From Peribacillus sp044761665 (lineage in GTDB: Bacteria; Bacillota; Bacilli; Bacillales; DSM-1321), in the NCBI RefSeq assembly GCF_044761665.1, contig NZ_JBIWCW010000010.1, positions 34,723 to 98,722 of the forward strand: 64,000 nt of DNA, given 5' to 3'. This document shows, piece by piece, positions 9,092 to 18,436 of this stretch (the first letter of the stretch is position 1; the number at the start of each line of letters is the position of its first letter). Position numbers and translations under genes: made by a program. Below the pieces are notes generated by a model that was not told the origin of the DNA, ran no database searches, and was given only the letters and a program-made list of their open reading frames with translations.

Positions 9092-10030
9092 TTAAATAAG
9101 TGTAACTATAACCATCGCTACAAATAATATAGTCATATAATTAAGCGAATATACAAACATGGAAGTGGCCCATTTAATGTCATCTTTCTTTTTATACCCC
9201 TTCAATCCCAAAATAAGCCAGCCGCTACTTAATAATGTTGCCAAAACGACTAATGGGATACCTAATGGAGTTAAAAAGAATGGAATGAACATTAAAGTAA
9301 TAATCCACAATATAATTGATTTTTTTGTCCTTTTAAAACCTTTTACAACAGGGAGCATTGGGATCCCCGCTGCACGGTATTCCTCGACCCGCCTCATTGC
9401 AAGAGCATAAAAGTGAGGTGGCTGCCATAAGAACATGATTGCGAATAATACCCACGCAATAACATTAAGATTCGGGTCAATGGCTGCCCATCCAATCAGA
9501 GGTGGTACTGCACCCGATATACTACCTATTATCGTATTCGATACAAACCTTCTTTTAAAGACCATTGTGTAGAGGACTACATAGGCAAAAACGCCAAATG
9601 TTCCGATCAATAGCGTGGTCATATTAGTCAATGCAAGAAAAATAAGGCCTGCAGCAATCAATCCAAAACTTAGAAACAATACCTTGGAAGGTTGTGCTTT
9701 TCCTGTAACAGTTGGACGGTTTTTTGTTCTTTCCATCAAATGATCGATATCTCGATCATAGTAATTATTGAAACTGCAAGATCCAGCCATGATTAGAGCC
9801 GAGCCTGCAAGAGTATAAAACACTACATTAAGGTTACCGAAAAAGCTAAGTCCCGAAAAGTGAATGGCTAACCACACACCAGTAAAAGCTGTGATTATGT
9901 TTGAATTGACAATCCCCACTTTAATAAGTGCCAGAAAGTCCTTCCAGGCTGTGGTTTCTGGTATATCCGATTGAAGGGTGGCTTTACTGTCCTTCAAGAC
10001 AGCTTCGGACATACCCCTTGTTTCTGACAT
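9092..10030 (-). CDS. ctaB: Protoheme IX farnesyltransferase (heme O synthase)
   Basis: This 312-residue UbiA-family prenyltransferase has about nine transmembrane helices after a hydrophilic N-terminus of about 30 residues. The polyprenyl-diphosphate motif NNYYDRDIDHLMERTKNRP (about 87-105) carries the paired Asp residues that bind magnesium and farnesyl diphosphate. A second Asp/Arg-rich loop follows LWQPPHFYALAMRRVEEYR. It converts heme B to heme O, which CtaA then oxidises to heme A for the oxidase encoded downstream. It is transcribed divergently from ctaA, as in B. subtilis. Confidence 0.95.
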   Translation of the reverse strand: MSETRGMSEAVLKDSKATLQSDIPETTAWKDFLALIKVGIVNSNIITAFTGVWLAIHFSGLSFFGNLNVVFYTLAGSALIMAGSCSFNNYYDRDIDHLMERTKNRPTVTGKAQPSKVLFLSFGLIAAGLIFLALTNMTTLLIGTFGVFAYVVLYTMVFKRRFVSNTIIGSISGAVPPLIGWAAIDPNLNVIAWVLFAIMFLWQPPHFYALAMRRVEEYRAAGIPMLPVVKGFKRTKKSIILWIITLMFIPFFLTPLGIPLVVLATLLSSGWLILGLKGYKKKDDIKWATSMFVYSLNYMTILFVAMVIVTLI

Positions 10031-10662
10031 TTGTTCTCCTCCTTTGAATCATTCACAAACATGCAAAAGTAAAAGGTTAAACTTAGTACATCCTATAGAA
10101 CATTATTTCATACTTTTCTATATTTGTAACCAAGGAAGCGCAAACAAAAAGTAAAAAAATTACATATACCCTTTATCATTGGGAGCCCTCGGAAGTTCAT
10201 CAATTCCAAATACTTTATAGGTATACTTAGATAATAGTAAAAATCAGTAAAATATTTCTTCAATATATTAAAACACATTTTTGGAAGCTTTTGTGAAATT
10301 TTTTCGTATTATTCTTGACCAAATTGTGTCGAGAGCCTTTTAAACGAAAAGTGCAAGTGCATTAAGAAATTCATATGAAGACACTTTCAACATTCATTAT
10401 ATCAGTATCCTACATTTTACACATCTTTACTCTTTTTTACATTTCCTCCTTCTTATACTTTTAGCAAATTTCGTCATATTTTTCAACCGTTACTGTTGCC
10501 CTCATATAAAAAACACACTTTTTTCTAACTTGTAAAATCATTCTAATTTGTGTAATATCGAGGAGATTCTACAAATATTTATCAAATGCTTTATGATATG
10601 ATGATAGTAAGTAATTTTATAAAACTAACTGATTTGACTCAAAGAAAAAGGTGGGACTACTT
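10031..10662. other. Divergent ctaB/ctaA control region, no gene
   Basis: About 630 AT-rich bases separate ctaB and ctaA. I see no plausible coding frame. The region must hold both promoters. A degenerate cre-like sequence lies near the ctaB end. A TATGATATGATG stretch at about 10591-10602 is a possible -10 area for ctaA, but no convincing -35 accompanies it. ResD control is known for ctaA in B. subtilis, but I could not identify a site by eye. Confidence 0.6.
10133..10146. promoter_or_regulatory. Degenerate cre-like sequence upstream of ctaB
   Basis: AGGAAGCGCAAACA matches the CcpA cre consensus TGWAANCGNTNWCA at 11 of 14 positions by eye. The cta operon is under catabolite control in B. 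subtilis, which makes it worth noting. The match is weak. Confidence 0.3.
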
Positions 10663-11649
10663 GTGAAATCGTCTCTTAAATGGTTGGGTGTTTTAACAAC
10701 GATCGTCATGCTCTTTATCCTAATAGGGGGAGCTTTAGTCACAAAGACAAATTCCGGCATGGGGTGTGGAAGATCATGGCCTTTATGTAACGGCCAATTG
10801 ATACCCGAAGAAATTTCGTTCGAACTGGTGATAGAACTCTCGCATAGACTTGTATCAGGTGCAGGCGGACTTATGGTCCTGCTATTATCTGTTATGTCTT
10901 GGCGAAAGATAGGCCACATTCGGGAAGCCCGCTTTCTATCCATCATTTCTTTCGGCTTCCTCGTTCTTCAAGGATTAATAGGAGCTGCAGCCGTAATTTG
11001 GTCACAATCTGATTTTGTCTTGGCTCTTCATTTCGGTATTTCCCTGATATCCTTTGCATCTGTCTTATTATTAACACTATTGATTTTCGAAGTGGACAAG
11101 AAATTCGAAGCTGAAAAACTTATCGTCGACAAAAGAATGAGATTCCACATTACAGGCATTTTGATTTTTAGTTTACTAGTCGTTTATACTGGCGCCCTTG
11201 TTAGGCATACCGAATCTAGCCTTATCTGTAAAGATTGGCCTTTGTGTGGGAACGGGAATTTGTTTCTACCAACCAATATTTATGAATGGATTCAAATGGG
11301 GCATAGGTCGATAGCCGGGATCATTTTCTTTTGGGTTTCATACGCCACATTCTTGGCCCATAAACACTATAAGCATCAAAAAGTCATATACGGTGGTTGG
11401 AATGTTGCATTCATCCTAGTTTTTTTACAAGTGACCGCCGGAGCTTTCATCATTTTCTCGCGTCAGAATTTGTATATCGCCTTGGCACACGCCTTATTTA
11501 TTGCCTGTTTTTTCGGGGTCATGAGTTATCTGTTACTCCTCACTACAAGAAGCAGGAAAAACGCTTTACTTATTGAAAAGGATAATAAAGTTTCCACGAT
11601 TAATGACCAAGACGTGAACGTGTCATCCCCAACCATACCTGCTCGATAA
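10663..11649 (+). CDS. ctaA: Heme A synthase
   Basis: The 328-residue membrane protein (start GTG at 10663, eight bases after AAGGTGG) has eight transmembrane helices in two homologous four-helix bundles. Each half carries the Bacillus-type cysteine pair: C35/C42 in CGRSWPLC and the second pair in CKDWPLC. Four heme-ligand His residues lie in SHRLVSG, LHFGISL, GHRSIAG and AHALF. The enzyme oxidises the C8 methyl of heme O to give heme A. An upstream in-frame GTG at 10651 lies inside the ribosome-binding site and is rejected as the start. It ends at a perfect 18-bp hairpin. Confidence 0.96.
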   Translation: MKSSLKWLGVLTTIVMLFILIGGALVTKTNSGMGCGRSWPLCNGQLIPEEISFELVIELSHRLVSGAGGLMVLLLSVMSWRKIGHIREARFLSIISFGFLVLQGLIGAAAVIWSQSDFVLALHFGISLISFASVLLLTLLIFEVDKKFEAEKLIVDKRMRFHITGILIFSLLVVYTGALVRHTESSLICKDWPLCGNGNLFLPTNIYEWIQMGHRSIAGIIFFWVSYATFLAHKHYKHQKVIYGGWNVAFILVFLQVTAGAFIIFSRQNLYIALAHALFIACFFGVMSYLLLLTTRSRKNALLIEKDNKVSTINDQDVNVSSPTIPAR

Positions 11650-11669
11650 GGTCTGATTTTTCAAACAAA

Positions 11670-11707
11670 TGCAAAAGCCATCATTCATTTGAATGATGGC
11701 TTTTGCA
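11670..11707. terminator. Bidirectional terminator between ctaA and pycA
   Basis: A perfect inverted repeat with 18-base arms (TGCAAAAGCCATCATTCA and its complement) surrounds a 2-base loop. The AAAAGCC/GGCTTTT outer part works on both strands. A second, weaker 10-bp hairpin (about 11735-11764) lacks a T-tract. Confidence 0.85.
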
Positions 11708-11804
11708 TGGCTTTTAAACATTGGACAGAGAATAGGCCTACAGGGACTTACTAATCCTGTAGACCTCCTCGTCATTCTCTTATTCTCTTGCTCTCTTACT
11801 ATTA

Positions 11805-14800
11805 TTACTTCGAGATTTCAATCAATAGATCTCCCGTACTTATCGGTTCTCCATCTTTAACATGGATATCTTTAATCGTCCCAGAGAATGGCGCTTGAAC
11901 AGTCGTTTCCATTTTCATCGCTTCTGTAATGATCAAGTGATCCCCTTGCTTAACTTGATCGCCTTTTTCTACGACTACACGGATGACTGTACCAGGCATG
12001 GTAGCTGCGATATGTTCTTTATTTTTCGTATCAGCCTTCATTTTGGTTTGCACGGACGATTTAATGTTTTCGTCTTTGATGATTACTTCACGAGATTGAC
12101 CATTCAATTCAAAATAAACCACTCGTGTTCCATCAGCCAGAGGCTGTCCGATTGATACCAATTTTACGATAAGGGTTTTACCTTTTTCTATCTCGACTTC
12201 GATTTCTTCCCCTAATCTCATACCATATAAGAAAGTGGCAGTGTCTAAGTTGGATACATCACCAAATAACTCTATCGTTTTATTATAATCCAAGAATACT
12301 TTAGGATATAGAGCGTATGCCAATAAATCAAAGTCGGTGACTGGACGACCCAATTCTTTGAACAATTCTTCTCTTAGTGCTTCAAAATCTACTTCTTCTA
12401 ATAGTTCACCCGGTCTTACTGTAATTGGTTTTTTCCCTTTAAGAATAACTTCCTGCAGTTTCTGAGGGAATCCTCCCGCTGGTTGTCCCAAGTATCCTTC
12501 GAAAAGTTCAATTACGGAATCAGGGAAATCGATAGTTTGGCCTTTTGTAAGTACATCTTCTTCCGACAGGCTGTTTTGCACCATGAATAAGGCCATGTCA
12601 CCCACCACTTTTGAAGACGGCGTAACTTTAACGATATCCCCGAACATTACATTGACGCGTTGATACATTTCCTTCACTTCATGCCACCGATCTCCAAGTC
12701 CTACAGCTTTAGCCTGTTGTTGTAAATTACTATACTGTCCGCCTGGCATTTCATGCTTATAAACTTCCGTATGAGGAGCGTTCATTCCGCTTTCGAAGTC
12801 TTTATAGAACTTCCGTACCTCTCCCCAATATTCCCCTAAACGTTCAAGTGACTCCAGTTCCAATTTAGGTTGTCTTCCCGAGCCCTCTAATGCATAATGA
12901 AGGGTTTGAATGCTTGGCTGGGACGTTAAACCTGCAAGAGAACCAATGGCCGTATCAACAATATCCACTCCAGCTTCAATGGCTTTTGAGTACATAAAGA
13001 TTCCATTTCCGCTCGTATCATGAGTATGCAAATGGATAGGAAGAGACGTCGTTTCTTTCAATTCAGATACAAGGCGGTAAGCAGCTTCCGGTTTCAAAAG
13101 TCCTGCCATATCCTTGATAGCTAGAATATGAGCGCCTGCATGTTCCAGTTCCTTCGCCATATTTTTATAGTAATCGATATTGTACTTACTGCGTGAAGGG
13201 TCATTCAAATCACCAGTATAGCAAATGGCCGCTTCAGCAATTTTGCCGGATTGACGAACTGCATCAATAGCTACTTCCATGCCTTTTACCCAGTTGAGGC
13301 TGTCGAAGATACGGAAGACATCTATGCCAGCATGTGCTGATTTCTCGACGAATTCCTTAATGACATTATCCGGATAATTTTTATAACCCACTGCATTGGA
13401 AGCTCTTAAAAGCATTTGTAGAAGGACATTAGGTGTCTTTCTCCTAAAACTTAACAAACGCTCCCATGGATCTTCTTTCAAGAAACGATAGGCCACATCA
13501 AATGTTGCCCCTCCCCACATTTCCATGGAAAATAGGTTTGGAAGTAATTTTGCTGTAGGCTCTGCAATGTCTAAAATATCCTTAGATCTAATTCTTGTAG
13601 CCAACAAGGATTGATGTGCATCACGGAAGGTCGTGTCGGTCACCAACACTTCTTTCTGTTCCTTGATCCAGTTTACCAGCCCTTCCGCTCCCCGTTCATC
13701 TAAAATATTCTTTGTTCCTGGGATGAGTGGTAGATCACTCACCTTCGGAATTGGTGCAGGATCAAAGACTGGTTTTTTCTTCGTTTCCACTCCAGGAAAA
13801 CCATTCACCGTGACATTCCCGATATAGGAAAGCATTTTCGTTCCACGGTCTTTTCTGACTGGGAAATTGAACAGTTCGGGCGTTGAGTCGATAAACGAAG
13901 TATCATACTCTCCCGTCAGGAAATTTTTATGCTTGACGACATTTTCAAGGAACGGGATGTTTGTTTTAATTCCACGGATCCTGAATTCTTTCAGATTACG
14001 CACCATTTTGGAAGCAGCTTGCTCAAACGTCAGTGCATGTGTTGAAAGCTTAACCAGCAAGGAATCATAATAAGGAGTAATCACCGCCCCTTGAAAACCG
14101 TTACCCGCATCCAAACGTACGCCAAACCCTCCTCCCGAACGATAAACATTCATTTTACCCGTATCAGGCATAAAGTTATTCAAAGGATCTTCCGTCGTTA
14201 CCCGGGACTGAATGGCAAACCCATGTGTACTGATCCCAGCTTGCTCGGGAATGCCAATCTTTTCGCCATGTAGTTCATGCCCTTCAGCAATCATGATTTG
14301 TGATTGAACAATATCGATCCCTGTAATCATCTCTGTAATCGTGTGCTCAACCTGTACTCTTGGATTGACTTCAATGAAGTAAAACTCTCCATCCGCTACA
14401 AGGAACTCAACTGTACCCGCGTTAACATAGTCAATATTTTGGGCCAATTTGACTGCAGCTTCGCAAATCTCTTCTCTAAGGTTCTCTGTAAGCGATACGG
14501 AAGGAGCAACTTCCACGACTTTTTGATGACGTCTTTGCACCGAGCAATCACGTTCATATAAGTGAACGGTATTACCATGAGAATCTGCCAATATTTGGAC
14601 TTCTATATGCTTTGGATTTTTAATGTATCTCTCTACGTATACTTCATCATTCCCAAAGGCTGCTTTCGCTTCCGATTTACAGCGATTGTATGCTTCTTCG
14701 GTTTCTTCCATCTTTTCGACAATACGCATGCCGCGTCCGCCTCCACCAAGTGAGGCTTTGATAATAATGGGGAAGCCGTACTTCTTACCGAATTCTTTCA

Positions 14801-15242
14801 CTTCTTCCACGCTTGTGACAGGTCCATCACTGCCTGGAATGACCGGAATGCCTGCCAATTCAGCCTGGGTTCTAGCCTTTACTTTGTCCCCAAACATATC
14901 TAGGTGCCTTGATTCAGGTCCAATGAAGATAATTCCCTCTTCTTCACAACGTTTAGCGAAATCTATGTTTTCTGATAGGAAACCATAACCCGGATGAATG
15001 GCGTCGACTCCACTCATCTTAGCGATTGCAATAATTCCTTCAATATCCAGATATGCGTCAATTGGTTTTTTACCTTCACCAACTAGGTATGCTTCATCTG
15101 CCTTATAACGGTGATAGGATCCGTAATCTTCCTTGGAATAGATTGCAACTGTACAAATGTCTAATTCCGTACATGCCCGAAAAATCCGAATCGCAATCTC
15201 TCCACGATTTGCCGCAAGTACCTTTTCTATACGTTTACCCAT
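11805..15242 (-). CDS. pycA: Pyruvate carboxylase
   Basis: The 1145-residue biotin enzyme makes oxaloacetate from pyruvate, bicarbonate and ATP, refilling the TCA cycle. Domains in order: biotin carboxylase/ATP-grasp (about 1-455, with KASLGGGGRGMRIV and ERDCSVQRRHQKV), carboxyltransferase (about 530-800, DTTFRDAHQSLLATR), PYC/OADA domain, and C-terminal biotinyl domain with EAMKMET, where the Lys is biotinylated. The start at 15242 (MGKRIEKVLAANRGEIAIRI) has GGGTGG six bases upstream; an in-frame GTG-region start 18 bases earlier has no ribosome site. Length agrees with B. subtilis PycA. In B. subtilis ftsW lies directly upstream; here there is only non-coding DNA. Confidence 0.97.
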   Translation of the reverse strand: MGKRIEKVLAANRGEIAIRIFRACTELDICTVAIYSKEDYGSYHRYKADEAYLVGEGKKPIDAYLDIEGIIAIAKMSGVDAIHPGYGFLSENIDFAKRCEEEGIIFIGPESRHLDMFGDKVKARTQAELAGIPVIPGSDGPVTSVEEVKEFGKKYGFPIIIKASLGGGGRGMRIVEKMEETEEAYNRCKSEAKAAFGNDEVYVERYIKNPKHIEVQILADSHGNTVHLYERDCSVQRRHQKVVEVAPSVSLTENLREEICEAAVKLAQNIDYVNAGTVEFLVADGEFYFIEVNPRVQVEHTITEMITGIDIVQSQIMIAEGHELHGEKIGIPEQAGISTHGFAIQSRVTTEDPLNNFMPDTGKMNVYRSGGGFGVRLDAGNGFQGAVITPYYDSLLVKLSTHALTFEQAASKMVRNLKEFRIRGIKTNIPFLENVVKHKNFLTGEYDTSFIDSTPELFNFPVRKDRGTKMLSYIGNVTVNGFPGVETKKKPVFDPAPIPKVSDLPLIPGTKNILDERGAEGLVNWIKEQKEVLVTDTTFRDAHQSLLATRIRSKDILDIAEPTAKLLPNLFSMEMWGGATFDVAYRFLKEDPWERLLSFRRKTPNVLLQMLLRASNAVGYKNYPDNVIKEFVEKSAHAGIDVFRIFDSLNWVKGMEVAIDAVRQSGKIAEAAICYTGDLNDPSRSKYNIDYYKNMAKELEHAGAHILAIKDMAGLLKPEAAYRLVSELKETTSLPIHLHTHDTSGNGIFMYSKAIEAGVDIVDTAIGSLAGLTSQPSIQTLHYALEGSGRQPKLELESLERLGEYWGEVRKFYKDFESGMNAPHTEVYKHEMPGGQYSNLQQQAKAVGLGDRWHEVKEMYQRVNVMFGDIVKVTPSSKVVGDMALFMVQNSLSEEDVLTKGQTIDFPDSVIELFEGYLGQPAGGFPQKLQEVILKGKKPITVRPGELLEEVDFEALREELFKELGRPVTDFDLLAYALYPKVFLDYNKTIELFGDVSNLDTATFLYGMRLGEEIEVEIEKGKTLIVKLVSIGQPLADGTRVVYFELNGQSREVIIKDENIKSSVQTKMKADTKNKEHIAATMPGTVIRVVVEKGDQVKQGDHLIITEAMKMETTVQAPFSGTIKDIHVKDGEPISTGDLLIEISK

Positions 15243-15838
15243 TGCTACCACCCTAATCAATATGTATTTTTTATTAAATAGATATATAGAATAAAAGCGT
15301 GAGTGATATCACGACTTTTAAATCTCCGATTCACTCGGGAATTATCCAAATGATTCCCAAATCATTATTGTACATTAATTCATTTCCCTTAAATAACAAT
15401 TCAAAGCAACATAAAACTAAATTTTTAAATAATTACTATTATTATGATATATCAACTTTTCACATTTTTCACTTTAATATTCAATTAATATAACCATAAT
15501 ACTAAAATAAACTGAATACAATAAAAAAATAAAAAATTCTTTTATTTCAAATCCTAGGAATTTTAAAACCCGCTCTTTGTCGTAGTACCAATGATTCAGT
15601 TGTTAATATATAATTCAAATGTCTCGAAAAGAAGATTACTCTAGTTTTTAAGGATACTTTATAAACCTGCTAATACAATGTGAATCACATTACATATAAA
15701 AAAAGGACTAACAACGACTGTTATGTCCAATTAGTATAACACTATCGATATATAGTATAGCTCTTTTGTTTGGTGATGTATATAAATAAAAAACTCAAAC
15801 AATCATCGAGATTTGTTTGAGTTAGTATGTTTTGTATA
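15243..15838. other. Non-coding AT-rich region where ftsW is expected
   Basis: About 600 bases between pycA and ylaN hold no coding frame that looks real on either strand. A 10-bp palindrome GTGATATCAC lies at about 15305-15314 near the pycA start. A TGTGAATCACA sequence lies at about 15680. The ylaN terminator sits at the right end. I see no recognisable remnant of an FtsW coding sequence. Confidence 0.6.
15792..15823 (-). terminator. Terminator after ylaN
   Basis: The inverted repeat AACTCAAACA (15792-15801) / TGTTTGAGTT (15814-15823) is followed on the minus strand by TTTTTTATTTAT. Confidence 0.8.
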
Positions 15839-16120
15839 TTATTTTTTTAATGATGCTTCATGTAATACTGACAATTCTCTTTCAAGTGTCTCTAAAAGAG
15901 ATTTGCCTTCCAGTTCCTCTATTAGGTCTAAACGTACGGCAAAATCAATCTCCCGTGATAAACCAAACATTTGTGTATCCAGTACCTCTTCATATAAAGG
16001 ACATTGAGGCATTGTGAGATTCTCCATTTGAACTTTTATCAATTTTAGAATCTTGTCAGCATCTGCTTTTAATAAAGCATAAGCTTTTTCTCGATGATTG
16101 ACAAGCATATCAGATGCCAT
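15839..16120 (-). CDS. ylaN: YlaN, iron-linked regulator of Fur (DUF1507)
   Basis: This 93-residue all-helical protein is a close match to the YlaN family across its length (LTMPQCPLYEEVLDTQMFGL and GLSREIDFAVRL are signatures). Work in S. aureus and B. subtilis links YlaN to iron homeostasis: it binds Fe(II) and relieves Fur repression, and it is needed under low iron. The ATG follows a G-rich GGGGGGATT ribosome site. It is monocistronic here with its own terminator; in B. subtilis it precedes ftsW. Confidence 0.92.
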   Translation of the reverse strand: MASDMLVNHREKAYALLKADADKILKLIKVQMENLTMPQCPLYEEVLDTQMFGLSREIDFAVRLDLIEELEGKSLLETLERELSVLHEASLKK

Positions 16121-16321
16121 GTTAAATCCCCCCGCTCAGAGCGATTAAATCTTATCTTTAAATTCTACCTTTAGTTGTCTGAAAAAGCAAGGATATTGAC
16201 AAACAAAAAGAATAACGAAATTAAGGAAACAATTGTCTTCAATGCTACTAGATAATGTGACAATTTACTTGTAATTGATTATAATTGTACCTGTATGTGA
16301 GTAAAGGAAGGAATGAGATAT

Positions 16322-16825
16322 TTGGAATCCATCGTGTTTATTAACGGCAAAGTGAAATATCCTATTACAATAGACCCTGGAGTATGGATCTTTGATGATC
16401 GTAAAGTGGAGATTGATACATATTTCAGTGCTGAAAGAGTACAGATCAATGAACTAGAAGATTATACGAAAAAAGCTTCTAGACATTGGCAAAAAGAAAT
16501 TCAAGAAGGAGCCATTTTGCCTCCTACCATAAAAACTGAACGAAAATTCGAGAAACAAAGATTACTTGAAGGTTCTTTCGGTATTCCATTTGAACCTTTT
16601 ATAAAAAATGCCGAACCCGATGACGATGCAACCGAAGTTATCGTCTCAACCGATGGAAAAGAAGTAGCGTTTCCTTTAGAAGATGCCCTGAAATTTTTCA
16701 TCGGATTTTCCAAGGATGGTCAACCTCTTAAAGTATCGGAAGGCGGCCCCATGGAAATTTATTTTGGTGATGGATCGAATATCGATAATCCAATTAGGCA
16801 TGTCACATCTTTCACTGTTAAATAA
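16322..16825 (+). CDS. ylaL: YlaL-like conserved protein of unknown function
   Basis: The protein is 167 residues from the TTG at 16322, nine bases after GGAAGG. An in-frame ATG at 16313 is too close to the ribosome site. It opens with a basic/aromatic segment, then a Glu/Lys-rich helix, and closes with LEDALKFFIGFSKDGQPLK and EGGPMEIYFGDGSN. The C-terminal pattern faintly recalls the end of the molybdopterin-oxidoreductase fold, but no Cys ligand is present, so catalysis of that kind is unlikely. The name rests on position between ylaN and ylaK. Its function is unknown. Confidence 0.65.
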   Translation: MESIVFINGKVKYPITIDPGVWIFDDRKVEIDTYFSAERVQINELEDYTKKASRHWQKEIQEGAILPPTIKTERKFEKQRLLEGSFGIPFEPFIKNAEPDDDATEVIVSTDGKEVAFPLEDALKFFIGFSKDGQPLKVSEGGPMEIYFGDGSNIDNPIRHVTSFTVK

Positions 16826-16867
16826 TAGGAACCTTTTTTTTGATGCAAGGCTCCTGCGATATCTGAC

Positions 16868-16905
16868 AAAAATGGCAAAGGAAATTTTTCCCGCGCCATT
16901 TTTTT
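16868..16905. terminator. Bidirectional terminator between ylaL and ylaK
   Basis: AAAAATGGC (16868-16876) pairs with GCCATTTTT (16895-16903) and T residues follow. It sits between two convergent genes. Confidence 0.7.
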
Positions 16906-16906
16906 G

Positions 16907-18235
16907 TTATAAAAGTGTTGCAGCCAGCTGTGCCAATACAGACCTTTCTCCTTTTATCAACTTTACATGCCCGGCAATCCTCTCTGTCTTGAATTTTTCT
17001 ACAACGTAGGTCAAGCCATTATTATATTCATCCAAATACGGATGATCAATTTGCTCCGGATCTCCCATCAGAACGATCTTACTTCGTTCCCCGACCCTGG
17101 TTAAGATCGTCTTCACTTCATGTTTGGTAAGATTCTGCGCTTCATCTATGATGATGAATTGATCGGGTATACTCCTCCCCCTAATATACGTTAAAGCTTC
17201 TACCTCAATCGAACTCATTCCCGCTAATATGGCATCCAATTCCCCTGGTTTCTTCGTATTGAACAAATATTCCAGGTTATCGAATATAGGCTGCATCCAT
17301 GGTTTCAATTTCTCCTCCTTTTCTCCCGGCAAATACCCGATATCTTTACCGACTGGTACAATGGGCCTTGCGACAAGAAGTTTCTTATAATGTGCCAGAT
17401 CTTCTGTCTGTAGCAAACCTGTTGCTAAAGCGAGCAACGTCTTTCCCGTACCTGCCTTACCGATAAGGGTAACAAGCTGAACATCCGAACGAAGCAATAA
17501 GTCTAAAGCCATCGTCTGTTGAACGTTCCTTGGCTTAATTCCCCATATATGTTCTCCTTCATACATCAATTTCTTCACTCTCTTACAGTTTTCATCAATA
17601 ATTCCAATCGCTGAAGCTGAGCTTCCCAAAGTGTCCTTCATTAGTAGAAATTGATTAGGATAGTATTGATCGTCCGTTAACTCTTTAAGATCTAAATAAC
17701 TTTTTTCATAAAAGTTATTTAAATTGTCAATCGAGATAAATTTCTCTTTGTACCCTCCATACACATGGTCAAGTTCAACGACCCGATCATTTAAAAAGTC
17801 TTCCGCTTCAAGACCGATTGCGTCCGCCTTAACTCGCACTAAGGTATCTTTGCTAACTAGGATGACCGTCTTCCCATCCTCTTTCGTCTCTTCCTCTAAT
17901 GATAAATTCTTTGCAACCGCTAATATTCGGTTATCATTTGTTTTCTCGACAAAAATCTCCTGTAACTCATGAAAAGACCGATGATTAAGTTCTATTCGTA
18001 AACTGCCCCCATTATGAAGCGCGATACTCTGGTGAAGTTTCCCTTTTTCACGAAATTGATCAATTAATTTCGATACCTGCCTTGCATTTCTTCCGATTTC
18101 GTCCATATACCTTTTTTTCGAATCCAATTCTTCTAGTACTACTGCTGGAATGATGATTTCATTATCTCCAAATGAATAGATTGAATACGGATCCTGCAAC
18201 AGGACATTCGTATCTAAAACGTAGATTTTGTCCAA
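16907..18235 (-). CDS. ylaK: PhoH2-type PIN domain-ATPase protein (YlaK)
   Basis: This 442-residue protein fuses an N-terminal PIN nuclease domain (about 1-150; acidic residues in YVLDTNVLLQDP and VVLEELDSKK) to a PhoH-type P-loop ATPase (about 220-442; Walker A GKAGTGKTLLAL, Walker B FIIIDEAQNL). Such PhoH2 proteins have been shown to act as RNA helicases/RNases. It starts with TTG at 18235, seven bases after AGGAGG. It diverges from ylaJ. No toxin-antitoxin partner such as PhoAT is visible upstream, as is common for the Bacillus version. Confidence 0.92.
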   Translation of the reverse strand: MDKIYVLDTNVLLQDPYSIYSFGDNEIIIPAVVLEELDSKKRYMDEIGRNARQVSKLIDQFREKGKLHQSIALHNGGSLRIELNHRSFHELQEIFVEKTNDNRILAVAKNLSLEEETKEDGKTVILVSKDTLVRVKADAIGLEAEDFLNDRVVELDHVYGGYKEKFISIDNLNNFYEKSYLDLKELTDDQYYPNQFLLMKDTLGSSASAIGIIDENCKRVKKLMYEGEHIWGIKPRNVQQTMALDLLLRSDVQLVTLIGKAGTGKTLLALATGLLQTEDLAHYKKLLVARPIVPVGKDIGYLPGEKEEKLKPWMQPIFDNLEYLFNTKKPGELDAILAGMSSIEVEALTYIRGRSIPDQFIIIDEAQNLTKHEVKTILTRVGERSKIVLMGDPEQIDHPYLDEYNNGLTYVVEKFKTERIAGHVKLIKGERSVLAQLAATLL

Positions 18236-18436
18236 TTTGACGCCTCCTGCCTGCTCTTTATCGGATATAGCCTACCAATGACTGCACAAAGCAGTTATGT
18301 AGCGGACGAGACTGTTGATAAAATATATGTCCCTTTGCATAAAGATAGAAGAACATTTAAAGACTATAAAGAAAACTTCCATAAAAGAAATGAAATGTAC
18401 TTAGAGTTACTATTCAATGAAAAGGAGGCTGGACAC

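Noticed and set aside
11735..11764. Second hairpin after ctaA (GGCCTACAGG with CCTGTAGACC)
   Set aside because: No T-tract on either strand; the adjacent 18-bp hairpin explains termination. Possibly an accessory structure, too weak to list as a terminator.
15676..15690. AATGTGAATCACATT resembling an Fnr/Crp-type site
   Set aside because: The half-sites TGTGA and TCACA overlap with no central spacer; Fnr needs six bases between them. Distance to pycA and ylaN also does not fit.
18278..18436. N-terminal extension of the ylaJ frame
   Set aside because: It lacks a ribosome site and would place an internal signal peptide after 53 polar residues; the TTG at 18437 has AAAGGAGG at ideal spacing.
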